Source: Solirubrobacterales bacterium
GTDB lineage: Bacteria; Actinomycetota; Thermoleophilia; Solirubrobacterales; 70-9
NCBI GenBank assembly: GCA_023958085.1
Contig: JAMLGI010000016.1
Span: forward strand, 1 to 43,910
Direction: 5' to 3'
Length of the DNA stretch: 43,910 nt
Under the pieces are notes generated by a model that was not told the DNA's origin, did no database searches, and was given only the letters and a program-made list of their open reading frames with translations. This document shows positions 35,302 through 41,965 of the stretch, in pieces. How positions within the stretch are numbered: the stretch's first letter is position 1; every line of letters begins with the position of its first letter. A program made the position numbers and the translations under genes.

Positions 35302-36176
35302 GTCTCTCTCTTGTAAATGTAGTCGGCGACGCTCTTCAGGTCATCGGTGCGGCCCTCGGCACCGGCGAGCGCCGCCAGTGCCTGGCCGTGTGACCGGGCT
35401 GCGAGTTCGCGGGCCCGGTCGAGTCCGTAGAGACTGACGTAGGTGAGCTTGCCGAGCCGTTCGTCGCTGCCGTGACTCTTGCCGAGTTCCTCGTCGCTAC
35501 CGGTCACGTCGAGGATGTCGTCGACGATCTGGAACAGCAGTCCGAGTTCGGTCGCAAAGCGGATATAGGGCTCTCGGGCAGGCGGCGGCAGTCCCTCGAG
35601 GGCGAGGGCGATCTCGACCGAGGCCCGGATCAGCCGACCGGTCTTCAGAGAGTGGAGGTGCCGGAGACCCTCCGGACTCAGGTTCCCGGCGGTCACGTCC
35701 ACATACTGGCCGCCGACCATTCCCTCCACCCCGGTCGCCTCACACAGGAGCTGGACCGCCTCCAGGACCCGGTCGGCCGGAGCTTCGGTCGAGGCGAGGA
35801 AGCGGATCGCCTCGGCGAACAGCCCGTCGCCGGCGAGTATCGCCACAGCCTCCCCGTAGCGAACGTGGGAGGTCGGGATGCCCCGGCGGAGCTCATCGTT
35901 ATCCATCGCCGGAAGGTCGTCATGGACCAGCGAGTAGGTGTGGACCATCTCGAGGGTCGCGGCCGGCACCAGGAAATCGGCAGGCTCCCGGCCAAGCGCT
36001 CTGGATGTGGCCAGGCAGAGCACCGGTCGGATCCGCTTGCCCCCGGCCAGAAGTGAGTACCGCATGGCCTCGTCGAGGCCCTCGGTCCGGGCACCGTCCG
36101 GACCGGGTGCGGCACTGAACCGGACCGATTCCAGGTACCGGTCGATCAGTTCTCTCAGGTCCTCGGGATAGCTCAC
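35298..36176 (-). CDS. ispA: Polyprenyl synthetase (farnesyl/geranylgeranyl diphosphate synthase type)
   Basis: Condenses isopentenyl diphosphate with allylic diphosphates. The 292-residue protein has GGKRIRP at 45-51, the first Asp-rich motif DDLPAMD at 86-92, GDGLF, the LKTG motif, and the second Asp-rich motif DDILD at 219-223. The two residues inside the first motif (DDLPAMD rather than DDxxD) mark the bacterial FPPS/GGPPS type. Chain length is not certain. Start GTG at 36176 is 8 bp after the xseB stop; its stop overlaps the dxs start. Confidence 0.92.
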   Translation of the reverse strand: MSYPEDLRELIDRYLESVRFSAAPGPDGARTEGLDEAMRYSLLAGGKRIRPVLCLATSRALGREPADFLVPAATLEMVHTYSLVHDDLPAMDNDELRRGIPTSHVRYGEAVAILAGDGLFAEAIRFLASTEAPADRVLEAVQLLCEATGVEGMVGGQYVDVTAGNLSPEGLRHLHSLKTGRLIRASVEIALALEGLPPPAREPYIRFATELGLLFQIVDDILDVTGSDEELGKSHGSDERLGKLTYVSLYGLDRARELAARSHGQALAALAGAEGRTDDLKSVADYIYKRET

Positions 36177-36184
36177 GATCGGAC

Positions 36185-36379
36185 TCAGTCCCGGTTCAAC
36201 TGTTCGGCCGCGTCAGCCGCCTTCTTCGAGGCTTCCTCGATCAGGGCAGCCGCTTCGGCGGCGAGCTCGGCGGCTTCGCCGTCTCCGGTCTGCCCGTCAC
36301 GCAGCAGCGCGGTGATCTGCTCCAGCCTCAGCCGGATCCGGTCAAACCGGTTGGCGACGCTGTCCGGCCCGTCACTCAC
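36185..36379 (-). CDS. xseB: Exodeoxyribonuclease VII small subunit (XseB-like)
   Basis: A 64-residue helical protein from GTG at 36379. RFDRIRLRLEQITALLRDG is followed by a second Ala/Glu-rich helix, giving the helix-turn-helix layout of XseB, although residues are not close to the model family. The call leans on gene order nusB-xseB-ispA-dxs. The start overlaps the nusB stop by 8 bp. No xseA is in the window, so the large subunit must be elsewhere or the gene has another role. Only moderate confidence. Confidence 0.6.
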   Translation of the reverse strand: MSDGPDSVANRFDRIRLRLEQITALLRDGQTGDGEAAELAAEAAALIEEASKKAADAAEQLNRD

Positions 36380-36848
36380 CGCTCGCCGCCCTGCTTCGTT
36401 CCAGTTCGGCCGCTTCCCGTTCCTCGGCCGCTTCGCGCTCGATCTGCGCCGTTCTGGCTGCGATCGCGTCGGCGTCAGCGCCCATCGCCCGGGCCACCGA
36501 ACCGAGGATGCCATTCACAAAACCGGGCGCATCGGCCCCGCAGAACCGCTTGGCGCACTCGACCGCTTCGTCGATCGCCACCTCGAACGGCACGTCGTCC
36601 CGGAAGTTCATCTCGAACAGGGCGACCCGCATGATGTTCTTTTCAAGTGGCGCGATCCGGTTCAGCGTCCAGCCCCGGGCGTATTCGGAGATCACTTCGT
36701 CCAGTTCCGCCCGATGCTCCTCGACCCCCAGAGCCAGCTCCCTGGTGAAGGTCCCGGAGTCGGCCAGCAGGACGTCGAGCGACCGGTCGGTGACTTCCTG
36801 CTGGTAGCAGGCAAAGACGGCATCACGCCGCTGGGAGGAACGTCGCAT
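36372..36848 (-). CDS. nusB: Transcription antitermination factor NusB
   Basis: NusB works with NusE (S10) in rRNA antitermination. The 158-residue protein has the usual N-terminus RRSSQRRDAVFACYQQEV, IAPLEKNIMRVALFEM, PFEVAIDEAVECAKRFCG and FVNGILGSVAR. A 20-residue Glu/Ala/Arg-rich tail follows. Start ATG at 36848, with TATCCT ending 7 nt before it (an overlapping TAATAT is 3 nt further away). It opens the nusB-xseB-ispA-dxs operon. Confidence 0.94.
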   Translation of the reverse strand: MRRSSQRRDAVFACYQQEVTDRSLDVLLADSGTFTRELALGVEEHRAELDEVISEYARGWTLNRIAPLEKNIMRVALFEMNFRDDVPFEVAIDEAVECAKRFCGADAPGFVNGILGSVARAMGADADAIAARTAQIEREAAEEREAAELERSRAASGE

Positions 36849-36855
36849 CGAGGGA

Positions 36856-36861
36856 AGGATA
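36856..36861 (-). promoter_or_regulatory. -10 element TATCCT, leaderless promoter of nusB
   Basis: TATCCT ends 7 nt before the ATG at 36848. TAATAT at 36859-36864 overlaps it and would give a 3-nt leader instead. Confidence 0.55.
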
Positions 36862-36882
36862 TTAGCCCGGCAAAACCCCGGC

Positions 36883-36926
36883 GGTGGGGCCCTCAGGTGT
36901 CTATATGGACACCTGCGGGCCCCACC
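36883..36926. repeat. Bipartite hairpin B1
   Basis: Outer stem GGTGGGGCCC/GGGCCCCACC (10 bp), a 2x2 internal loop, and an inner stem AGGTGTC/GACACCT (7 bp) with loop TATATG. Confidence 0.85.
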
Positions 36927-36942
36927 CGCAGATTCCTCTCAC

Positions 36943-36986
36943 GGTGGGGCCGATCAGTATCACCACGGATACCTGTGGGCCCCACC
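36943..36986. repeat. Bipartite hairpin B2
   Basis: Outer stem GGTGGGGCC/GGCCCCACC (9 bp) identical to B1, then an unpaired region, and a different inner stem GTATC/GATAC with loop ACCACG. Repeat spacing B1 to B2 is 60 bp. Both lie between the M42 peptidase stop and the nusB promoter. Confidence 0.82.
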
Positions 36987-37011
36987 CTCAGATGGAGGGG
37001 GGCTCTCTGTT

Positions 37012-38064
37012 TCAGCGGCTGAGGTCCACCCCGGGCTCGAGGCGCTCGACGAAGGCGACGATCAGCCTCACCGTGTTCTCGACGTCCTCGAGATCCACCA
37101 TCTCGACCGGCGAGTGCATGTAGCGCAGCGGGATCGAGACCAGACCCGCCGGGATCCCGTTGCGGGAGATCTGAAGCGAGTCAGCATCGGTGTGGGTGGC
37201 GTTGCCGCTGGCCCCGATCGAGTACGGGATCTCCTCGGCTTCAGCGGTTTCACGCAGGAGCTCATAGACCTTCGGCGAGAGGGTCGAACCGCGACCGATC
37301 ACCGGGCCGGAACCGAACGGATGGGAGCCAACCTCCTTCTCTTCAACGCCGGGCGCATCGGTGGCGTGGGTCACGTCCACCGCCACCGCCAGATCGGGCC
37401 GGACCGTGAACGCGGCGGTGCGGGACCCGAACAGCCCGATCTCCTCCTGGACCGCGGCCACCGCGGCAAACCGGCCCTTCAACCGGGCGTTCTCGTGGCA
37501 TCGCCGCAGCGCCTCCAAGGCAACGTAGGAGCCGAGCCGGTTGTCCATCGAACGGGAGACCAGCCGGCTCCCGGCGACCGGCAGCGGTTCGCAATCGATG
37601 ACCACCGGGTCCCCGACCGAAACCAGCTTCCCGGCGTCGTCTCGATCTTTCGCCCCGATGTCGAGGTGCATCTCCTTCAGCTTCACCACCTTCTTGCGCT
37701 GCTCCGGTTCCAGCAGATGGATCGGCTTGCGCCCGGCCACTCCCGGGACCGGCCCGTCGTTGCCGGTGACGGTGACCCGCTGACCAACCAGGATCTGGGG
37801 GTCCCACCCGCCGATCGGTTCGAAGTAGAGGAAGCCGTTCTCATCGATATGGGTAACCACCAGACCGATCTCGTCGATGTGTCCGACCACCGCAACCAGT
37901 GGACCCGTCCCTTCGTCCCCGATCGTGGCCACGCTGGAACCGAGCCCGTCGGTGGTGATCCCGGCGAAATCGGCCGCCGTCCGCCAGACCGAGGCAGCGG
38001 GTGCCTCGTAACCGGAGGGAGCGGGTGTGCGAAGCATCTGATCCAGCAAAGGAGGAGTGACCAT
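37012..38064 (-). CDS. M42-family metallopeptidase (glutamyl/deblocking aminopeptidase-like)
   Basis: A 350-residue di-zinc aminopeptidase of the tetrahedral (TET) type. Visible are GHIDEIGLVV (first metal ligand and catalytic Asp), RSMDNRLGSYVALEAL (bridging Asp), VAAVQEEIGLFGSR (catalytic Glu and ligand), AVDVTHATDAPG, and RYMHSPVEMVDLEDVENTVRL (last ligand His). Start is ATG at 38064, since TATATT ends 7 nt before it; the longer frame to 38073 would put the -10 inside the gene. No peptide partner is adjacent. Likely cytoplasmic. Confidence 0.9.
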   Translation of the reverse strand: MVTPPLLDQMLRTPAPSGYEAPAASVWRTAADFAGITTDGLGSSVATIGDEGTGPLVAVVGHIDEIGLVVTHIDENGFLYFEPIGGWDPQILVGQRVTVTGNDGPVPGVAGRKPIHLLEPEQRKKVVKLKEMHLDIGAKDRDDAGKLVSVGDPVVIDCEPLPVAGSRLVSRSMDNRLGSYVALEALRRCHENARLKGRFAAVAAVQEEIGLFGSRTAAFTVRPDLAVAVDVTHATDAPGVEEKEVGSHPFGSGPVIGRGSTLSPKVYELLRETAEAEEIPYSIGASGNATHTDADSLQISRNGIPAGLVSIPLRYMHSPVEMVDLEDVENTVRLIVAFVERLEPGVDLSR

Positions 38065-38071
38065 GAACCCC

Positions 38072-38077
38072 AATATA
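38072..38077 (-). promoter_or_regulatory. -10 element TATATT, leaderless promoter of the M42 peptidase gene
   Basis: TATATT ends 7 nt before the ATG at 38064, the same hexamer and spacing as pdxS. Confidence 0.65.
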
Positions 38078-38155
38078 GGCCGCGCCCGCTCCCGCCGAAC
38101 GGAGACTCACTCAGCATGGCGATGCACCGGTACCTGCCCGGCCCCGTTGCGGCGG

Positions 38156-38161
38156 TAGTCT
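38156..38161 (+). promoter_or_regulatory. -10 element TAGTCT of efp
   Basis: TAGTCT ends 9 nt before the efp ATG at 38171. A leader of zero to three nt is implied; no ribosome binding site is possible beyond GGCTCC. Confidence 0.45.
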
Positions 38162-38170
38162 GCTGGCTCC

Positions 38171-38731
38171 ATGATTTCCACCAGCAACTTCAAGAACGGC
38201 ATGCACGTCGAGATCGACGGGAACGTCTTCCGGATCATCGAGTTCCAGCACGTGAAACCCGGGAAGGGCGGAGCCTTCGTGCGGACCAAGCTCCGCAAGA
38301 TCGATGACGGGTCGGTTCAGGACAAGACCTTCCGGGCCGGCGAGAAGTTCCGGCCGGTCCACACCGAGTCCCGCAAGATGCAGTACCTGTACGAGTCCGG
38401 TGACGCGGTCGTTTTCATGGACAGCCGCTCCTATGAACAGATCGAGCTGCCCGGCGACCTGGTTGCCGACGCGATGAAGTGGGTGCTCCCCAACGACGAG
38501 GTCGACGTGCTGTTTGTGGACGAGAAGCCGAGTGACGTCCAGGCAGCCGGCGCGGTCGACATGAAGGTCGTGAAGACCGAACCGGGCCTCAAGGGCGACA
38601 CCGCCTCAGGTGGCGGGGCCAAGCCGGCCACCCTCGAGTCCGGCGTGGAGGTACAGGTTCCGCTCTTCATCGAGGAAGGCGAGACCATCCGGGTCGATAC
38701 CCGCAGCGGCGAGTACGTCTCCCGCGCCTGA
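38171..38731 (+). CDS. efp: Translation elongation factor P
   Basis: EF-P rescues ribosomes stalled at polyproline. The 186-residue protein has three beta-barrel domains; the tip loop HVKPGKGGAF carries K32. The other markers are YLYESGD, and VPLFIEEGETIRVDTRSGEYVSR at the C-terminus. No modification gene (epmA, earP, ymfI) is visible in the window, so the loop modification is unknown. Usually efp lies between pepQ and nusB on one strand; here it is on the plus strand, split from both. Confidence 0.97.
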   Translation: MISTSNFKNGMHVEIDGNVFRIIEFQHVKPGKGGAFVRTKLRKIDDGSVQDKTFRAGEKFRPVHTESRKMQYLYESGDAVVFMDSRSYEQIELPGDLVADAMKWVLPNDEVDVLFVDEKPSDVQAAGAVDMKVVKTEPGLKGDTASGGGAKPATLESGVEVQVPLFIEEGETIRVDTRSGEYVSRA

Positions 38732-38851
38732 ACCAAGCCGGTCGGGCGGGCCCTCCGCGAGTCGTCCCGAACCCGATTCGTGAACGGATTTGTTCTCCTG
38801 ATCGCCGGAACGGCAACTCCCGACGACGCAACTTTCGGGCTCCGAGCGGGC

Positions 38852-38857
38852 TAATAT
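38852..38857 (+). promoter_or_regulatory. -10 element TAATAT of the secreted hydrolase gene
   Basis: TAATAT should start transcription near 38864, giving a leader of about 60 nt with GAAGAGGGAG before the ATG at 38926. Confidence 0.5.
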
Positions 38858-38858
38858 C

Positions 38859-38876
38859 GGTGACTCACGTCACACA
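38859..38876. promoter_or_regulatory. CRP-like palindrome overlapping the hydrolase transcription start
   Basis: GGTGA-CTCACG-TCACA matches TGTGA-N6-TCACA at 9 of 10 positions. It can also be read as GTGAC-N4-GTCAC. Its centre is at about +2 of the predicted transcript, a position that favours repression. No regulator gene is adjacent. Confidence 0.4.
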
Positions 38877-38925
38877 GCGTCGGCCACCGGGGCCGGCGCG
38901 GACTGAAGAGGGAGTTGCGCCGCGC

Positions 38926-41646
38926 ATGAATTCTTATTCGGGAACAGGGAAAGCGAGTCGCCTCGTCGCGATTGCGCTTTCGCTGCTCATGGCCTTCACC
39001 GTGATGGCACTCGCCACCGGCCAGGCCGACGCCAGGAAGAAGTCGAAGAAGACCAGGGTCACGCTGAAGGTCACGACCAAGAACCAGAAGCAGCTGATCA
39101 ACCAGGGCAGGCTGACGGTCCGGGTCAAGGCTTCCGGCAAGACCAAGGTCAGGCTGAGCGCGACCGGCTTCAAGGGCCGCTCGGTGAGCTTCGGCAGGAA
39201 GGGTGTCAAGACCGTCAAGCTGGCCTGGACCGAGTCCGGCCGCTTCGAGCTGCGCAAGTGCAAGGCCCAGATCGTCAGGGTCACCGGCAAGTACAAGGGC
39301 AAGAGGACGAGCACGAAGAAGCGACTGGCCAAGGGCTCGAACTGCGCCAAGACCCAGACGGTGAATCTCGGTACCAGCCCCGCAACCTGTGACTTCCTCG
39401 ACACCACGGTCTGCCTGCAGCCGTTCCCGAACGACTACTACACCAAGAAGGACCGGTCGACCCCGACCGGACTGCGGCTCAACCTGGCCAAGGACTCGAC
39501 CCCGATCAACACCGGGGCGTTCCCGGCCAACAAGCGCCGGAACATCGACGTGACCGACATCAACCGGGCCGATGGTTTCAGCCCCGGGAGCCAGATCACC
39601 CTGAAGGTGCCCGGGCTCGATACCCCGGCCGCAGTGCAGAACTCCGGTCTGGTCGGGCTCGCCGACATCGAGACCTGGAAGGCTGCGAACCAGCCGGTGA
39701 TCCTGATCGACGCCAAGACCGGCAAGCGCCAGATGATCTGGGCCGAGATCGACGCCAACCCGACCTCGGTCGATCCGGTGCTGCCGTCGCCTCCCGGTGC
39801 CCCGGGCGGTATCAACCAGAACCCGACCAACACCGGTCCGGTCAACCTGCTGGTACGGCCCGGCAAGAACCTCGAGTTCGGCCACCGTTACATCATCGCC
39901 TTCCGCAACCTGAAGGATGCGGACAACAAGGCGATCCAGTCGCCGCTCGGGTTCCGGGTCTACCGGGACGAGTTGCCGACCAACCAGAGCGTGGTCGAGA
40001 AGCGCCGCAGCCACATGAACTCGGTGATCAAGACCCTGACCTCGAAGGCCGGCGTGAAGCGTTCCAGCCTCTACATGGCCTGGGACTTCACGGTTGCCTC
40101 CCAGAAGAGCGTCACCGGCCGGATGACCACGATCCGTGACGACGCCTTCAAGCGTCTCGGGGACACCAATCTGGCCAACCGCAAGATCGAGGGCAACGCC
40201 CCGCAGATCGAGGTGCTGGCCTGGTGCGACAAGTCAAATCCGGGTGCCAACACCCCGACCAACGGGGATGCGACCTGCGGCAACAACTACCCGGGTATTC
40301 AGGCATACAACCCGAGCCAGCCGGCCAGTTCGCCGACCCCGGGTACGGAGGAACAGCGGACCGTCGTGGGTCTGATCAAGAACGTTCCCTGCTACCTGGA
40401 TCAGGACGGCTGCCCGGCCAACTCGGTCAAGCCGGCCCAGTTCGAGTTCGACTCGAGCAACAAGCTGAAGTGGAACACCGCCTACAAGACGAACGTTCCC
40501 TTCCGCTGCCGGATCCCGATGTCCACGGTTGACAGCGGGGCCGTCATCCCCGGCGGAACCGGCACCTACGGTCACGGGCTGCTCGGGACGCTGAACCAGA
40601 TCAACGCCACCCGGTCGGTTTCCAACCTGAACAACTCGACGTGGTGCGCGGCGAACTGGGACGGCTTCTCCGACCTGGATCTCGGCATCGTGCTGAAGGC
40701 ACTCGGCGACATGTCGTACTTCAGTTCAATCACCGACCGCATGCAGCAGGGGATGGTCAACTTCCTGATGCTGCAGCGGGCGCTGGCCCACCCGCAGGGA
40801 ATGGCCCAGCAGCCGGCGTTCATCATGGATCACAACGACACCACCCCGATCACTCCCGGCCCGGCGATCGACACCAGCAAGGGAATGGACACCCGCGGGA
40901 TGTACTACGGGATCAGCCAGGGCGCGATCATGGGCGGGGCGCTGACCGCGCTCAACCCGGATGTTGATCGCGGTGCGCTCGGCGTGGCCGGCATGAACTA
41001 CTCGACCCTGCTCCGCCGTTCGGTGGACTCGGACGAGTACTTCCAGGCCCCGGGTTACGGCCTCTACGCCAACTACCCGGACCTTTCCTCGCGTCCGCTG
41101 CTGCTGTCTCTGATGCAGCTGCTGTGGGACCGCGGCGAAGGTAACGGCTACGCCCACAACATGACCGACAATCCGCTCGAGAACACCAACCCGCACGAGG
41201 TTCTGCTTCAGCTGGCGCTTGGCGACCATCAGGTCACCAACTTCGCTGCCGAAGTCGAGGCCCGGACGATCGGTGCCCAGCGGTACGCTCCGACCCTGAG
41301 GCCCGAGCGGACCTGGGATCTGGACTACGAGGCCCTGCCTCCGACGACCAGCTTCCCGGCCGGTCCGGACGAGAGCTTCATGGTCTACTACGACGGTGGC
41401 CCGACCGGCTTCAACGGCACCCTCGACCCCGGCACGGCAGTGCCGCCGCTCGAGAACGTGCCGCCGCGGCCGGAATGGGGCTTCGGCGAGGATCCGCACG
41501 GATTCCCGCGCAAGGCCCTCGACGCCAATCTCCACATCAAGTCGTTCTATGAGGACGGAACGATTGACAGCTGCGAGACGACGTCACCGTCGCCAAGCGA
41601 CGCCTACTGCTACGCCAACGGCTGGGACGGAGTTACCGGCCTGTAA
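38926..41646 (+). CDS. Large secreted alpha/beta-hydrolase-like protein with Lys-rich N-terminal domain
   Basis: A 906-residue secreted protein. A signal peptide covers residues 1-36 (hydrophobic 12-32, cleavage near ADA|RKK). Next is a strongly basic, Ig/FN3-like beta domain (about 37-145) rich in Lys and Arg. Then a long region has FLDTTVCLQPFPNDYY, resembling the start of bacterial virulence-factor-type lipases. The hydrolase core has YGHGLLG at 548-554 (oxyanion-type HG), the nucleophile elbow GISQG with S664, and a possible catalytic His in GDHQV (H768). Several cysteines suggest disulfides. Substrate unknown; a cell-surface lipase/esterase is plausible. It has a GAAGAGGGAG ribosome binding site and two terminators. 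Confidence 0.72.
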   Translation: MNSYSGTGKASRLVAIALSLLMAFTVMALATGQADARKKSKKTRVTLKVTTKNQKQLINQGRLTVRVKASGKTKVRLSATGFKGRSVSFGRKGVKTVKLAWTESGRFELRKCKAQIVRVTGKYKGKRTSTKKRLAKGSNCAKTQTVNLGTSPATCDFLDTTVCLQPFPNDYYTKKDRSTPTGLRLNLAKDSTPINTGAFPANKRRNIDVTDINRADGFSPGSQITLKVPGLDTPAAVQNSGLVGLADIETWKAANQPVILIDAKTGKRQMIWAEIDANPTSVDPVLPSPPGAPGGINQNPTNTGPVNLLVRPGKNLEFGHRYIIAFRNLKDADNKAIQSPLGFRVYRDELPTNQSVVEKRRSHMNSVIKTLTSKAGVKRSSLYMAWDFTVASQKSVTGRMTTIRDDAFKRLGDTNLANRKIEGNAPQIEVLAWCDKSNPGANTPTNGDATCGNNYPGIQAYNPSQPASSPTPGTEEQRTVVGLIKNVPCYLDQDGCPANSVKPAQFEFDSSNKLKWNTAYKTNVPFRCRIPMSTVDSGAVIPGGTGTYGHGLLGTLNQINATRSVSNLNNSTWCAANWDGFSDLDLGIVLKALGDMSYFSSITDRMQQGMVNFLMLQRALAHPQGMAQQPAFIMDHNDTTPITPGPAIDTSKGMDTRGMYYGISQGAIMGGALTALNPDVDRGALGVAGMNYSTLLRRSVDSDEYFQAPGYGLYANYPDLSSRPLLLSLMQLLWDRGEGNGYAHNMTDNPLENTNPHEVLLQLALGDHQVTNFAAEVEARTIGAQRYAPTLRPERTWDLDYEALPPTTSFPAGPDESFMVYYDGGPTGFNGTLDPGTAVPPLENVPPRPEWGFGEDPHGFPRKALDANLHIKSFYEDGTIDSCETTSPSPSDAYCYANGWDGVTGL

Positions 41647-41670
41647 GCAGAGCAGCAAGAGTCAACGAGG

Positions 41671-41697
41671 ACGGGGCCCTGCGGGGCCCCGTTTTCG
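41671..41697 (+). terminator. Rho-independent terminator of the secreted hydrolase gene
   Basis: 9-bp stem ACGGGGCCC/GGGCCCCGT with a 4-nt loop, followed by TTTCG. It lies 25 bp after the stop codon. Confidence 0.85.
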
Positions 41698-41712
41698 TTG
41701 CACCGTCCGGGT

Positions 41713-41750
41713 GGGTCGGATTTTCCGTGCTGGCGCAGGAAATCCGACCC
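41713..41750. repeat. Inverted repeat hairpin
   Basis: Arms GGGTCGGATTTTCC and GGAAATCCGACCC pair over 13 bp with one bulged T and an 11-nt loop. It has no U-tract and stands between two terminators. Confidence 0.75.
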
Positions 41751-41791
41751 GCCTGCCGTGGCCTCGCTTCCCCAGGGGTGGGGCATGCAAT

Positions 41792-41823
41792 GAAAAGACC
41801 GGCCCCCTCAGGCCGGTCTTTTC
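41792..41823. terminator. Bidirectional terminator hairpin
   Basis: 13-bp perfect stem GAAAAGACCGGCC/GGCCGGTCTTTTC with a 6-nt loop. The A- and T-rich ends make it a terminator on both strands. Confidence 0.85.
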
Positions 41824-41921
41824 GTCTGCACCTCTCTCCTCAAAAACTCCCTCGCCATATTGCTCTGGAGTTCCCTCCCCACTCGTGACAGAAGCAACGT
41901 CGTCTGTGTGACGGGTATCAC
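41824..41921 (-). ncRNA. Candidate small RNA (minus strand)
   Basis: TATAGT at 41922-41927 is a good -10 for a minus-strand transcript starting near 41914 and ending at the terminator at 41792-41823, about 120 nt. No gene follows, so the transcript would be a small RNA or mRNA for a 16-residue peptide (ATG at 41858, stop at 41808). No -35 match or conservation data are available, so this is speculative. Confidence 0.3.
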
Positions 41922-41923
41922 AC
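41906..41923. promoter_or_regulatory. CRP-like site GTGTGA-N6-TCACAC
   Basis: A perfect 6-bp-arm palindrome containing TGTGA-N6-TCACA. It overlaps the predicted minus-strand -10 and start. It lies between convergent genes, which is unusual for an activator site. Confidence 0.45.
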
Positions 41924-41965
41924 TATAGAGGATCGTCACGATTGATGCGTTCTCCTAAAAGAGAA

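Larger units (their letters stand above)
41647..41965. other. Intergenic region of 319 bp with hairpins, a CRP-like site and a possible small RNA
   Basis: This is the only gap over 300 bp. It lies between convergent gene ends. It holds the terminator at 41671-41697, a hairpin at 41713-41750, a bidirectional terminator at 41792-41823, a possible minus-strand promoter with a CRP-like palindrome at 41906-41927, and a short inverted repeat GTTCTC/GAGAAC at 41949-41966 next to the pepQ stop. No clear protein gene is present except a 16-codon ORF described among the findings. Confidence 0.7.
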
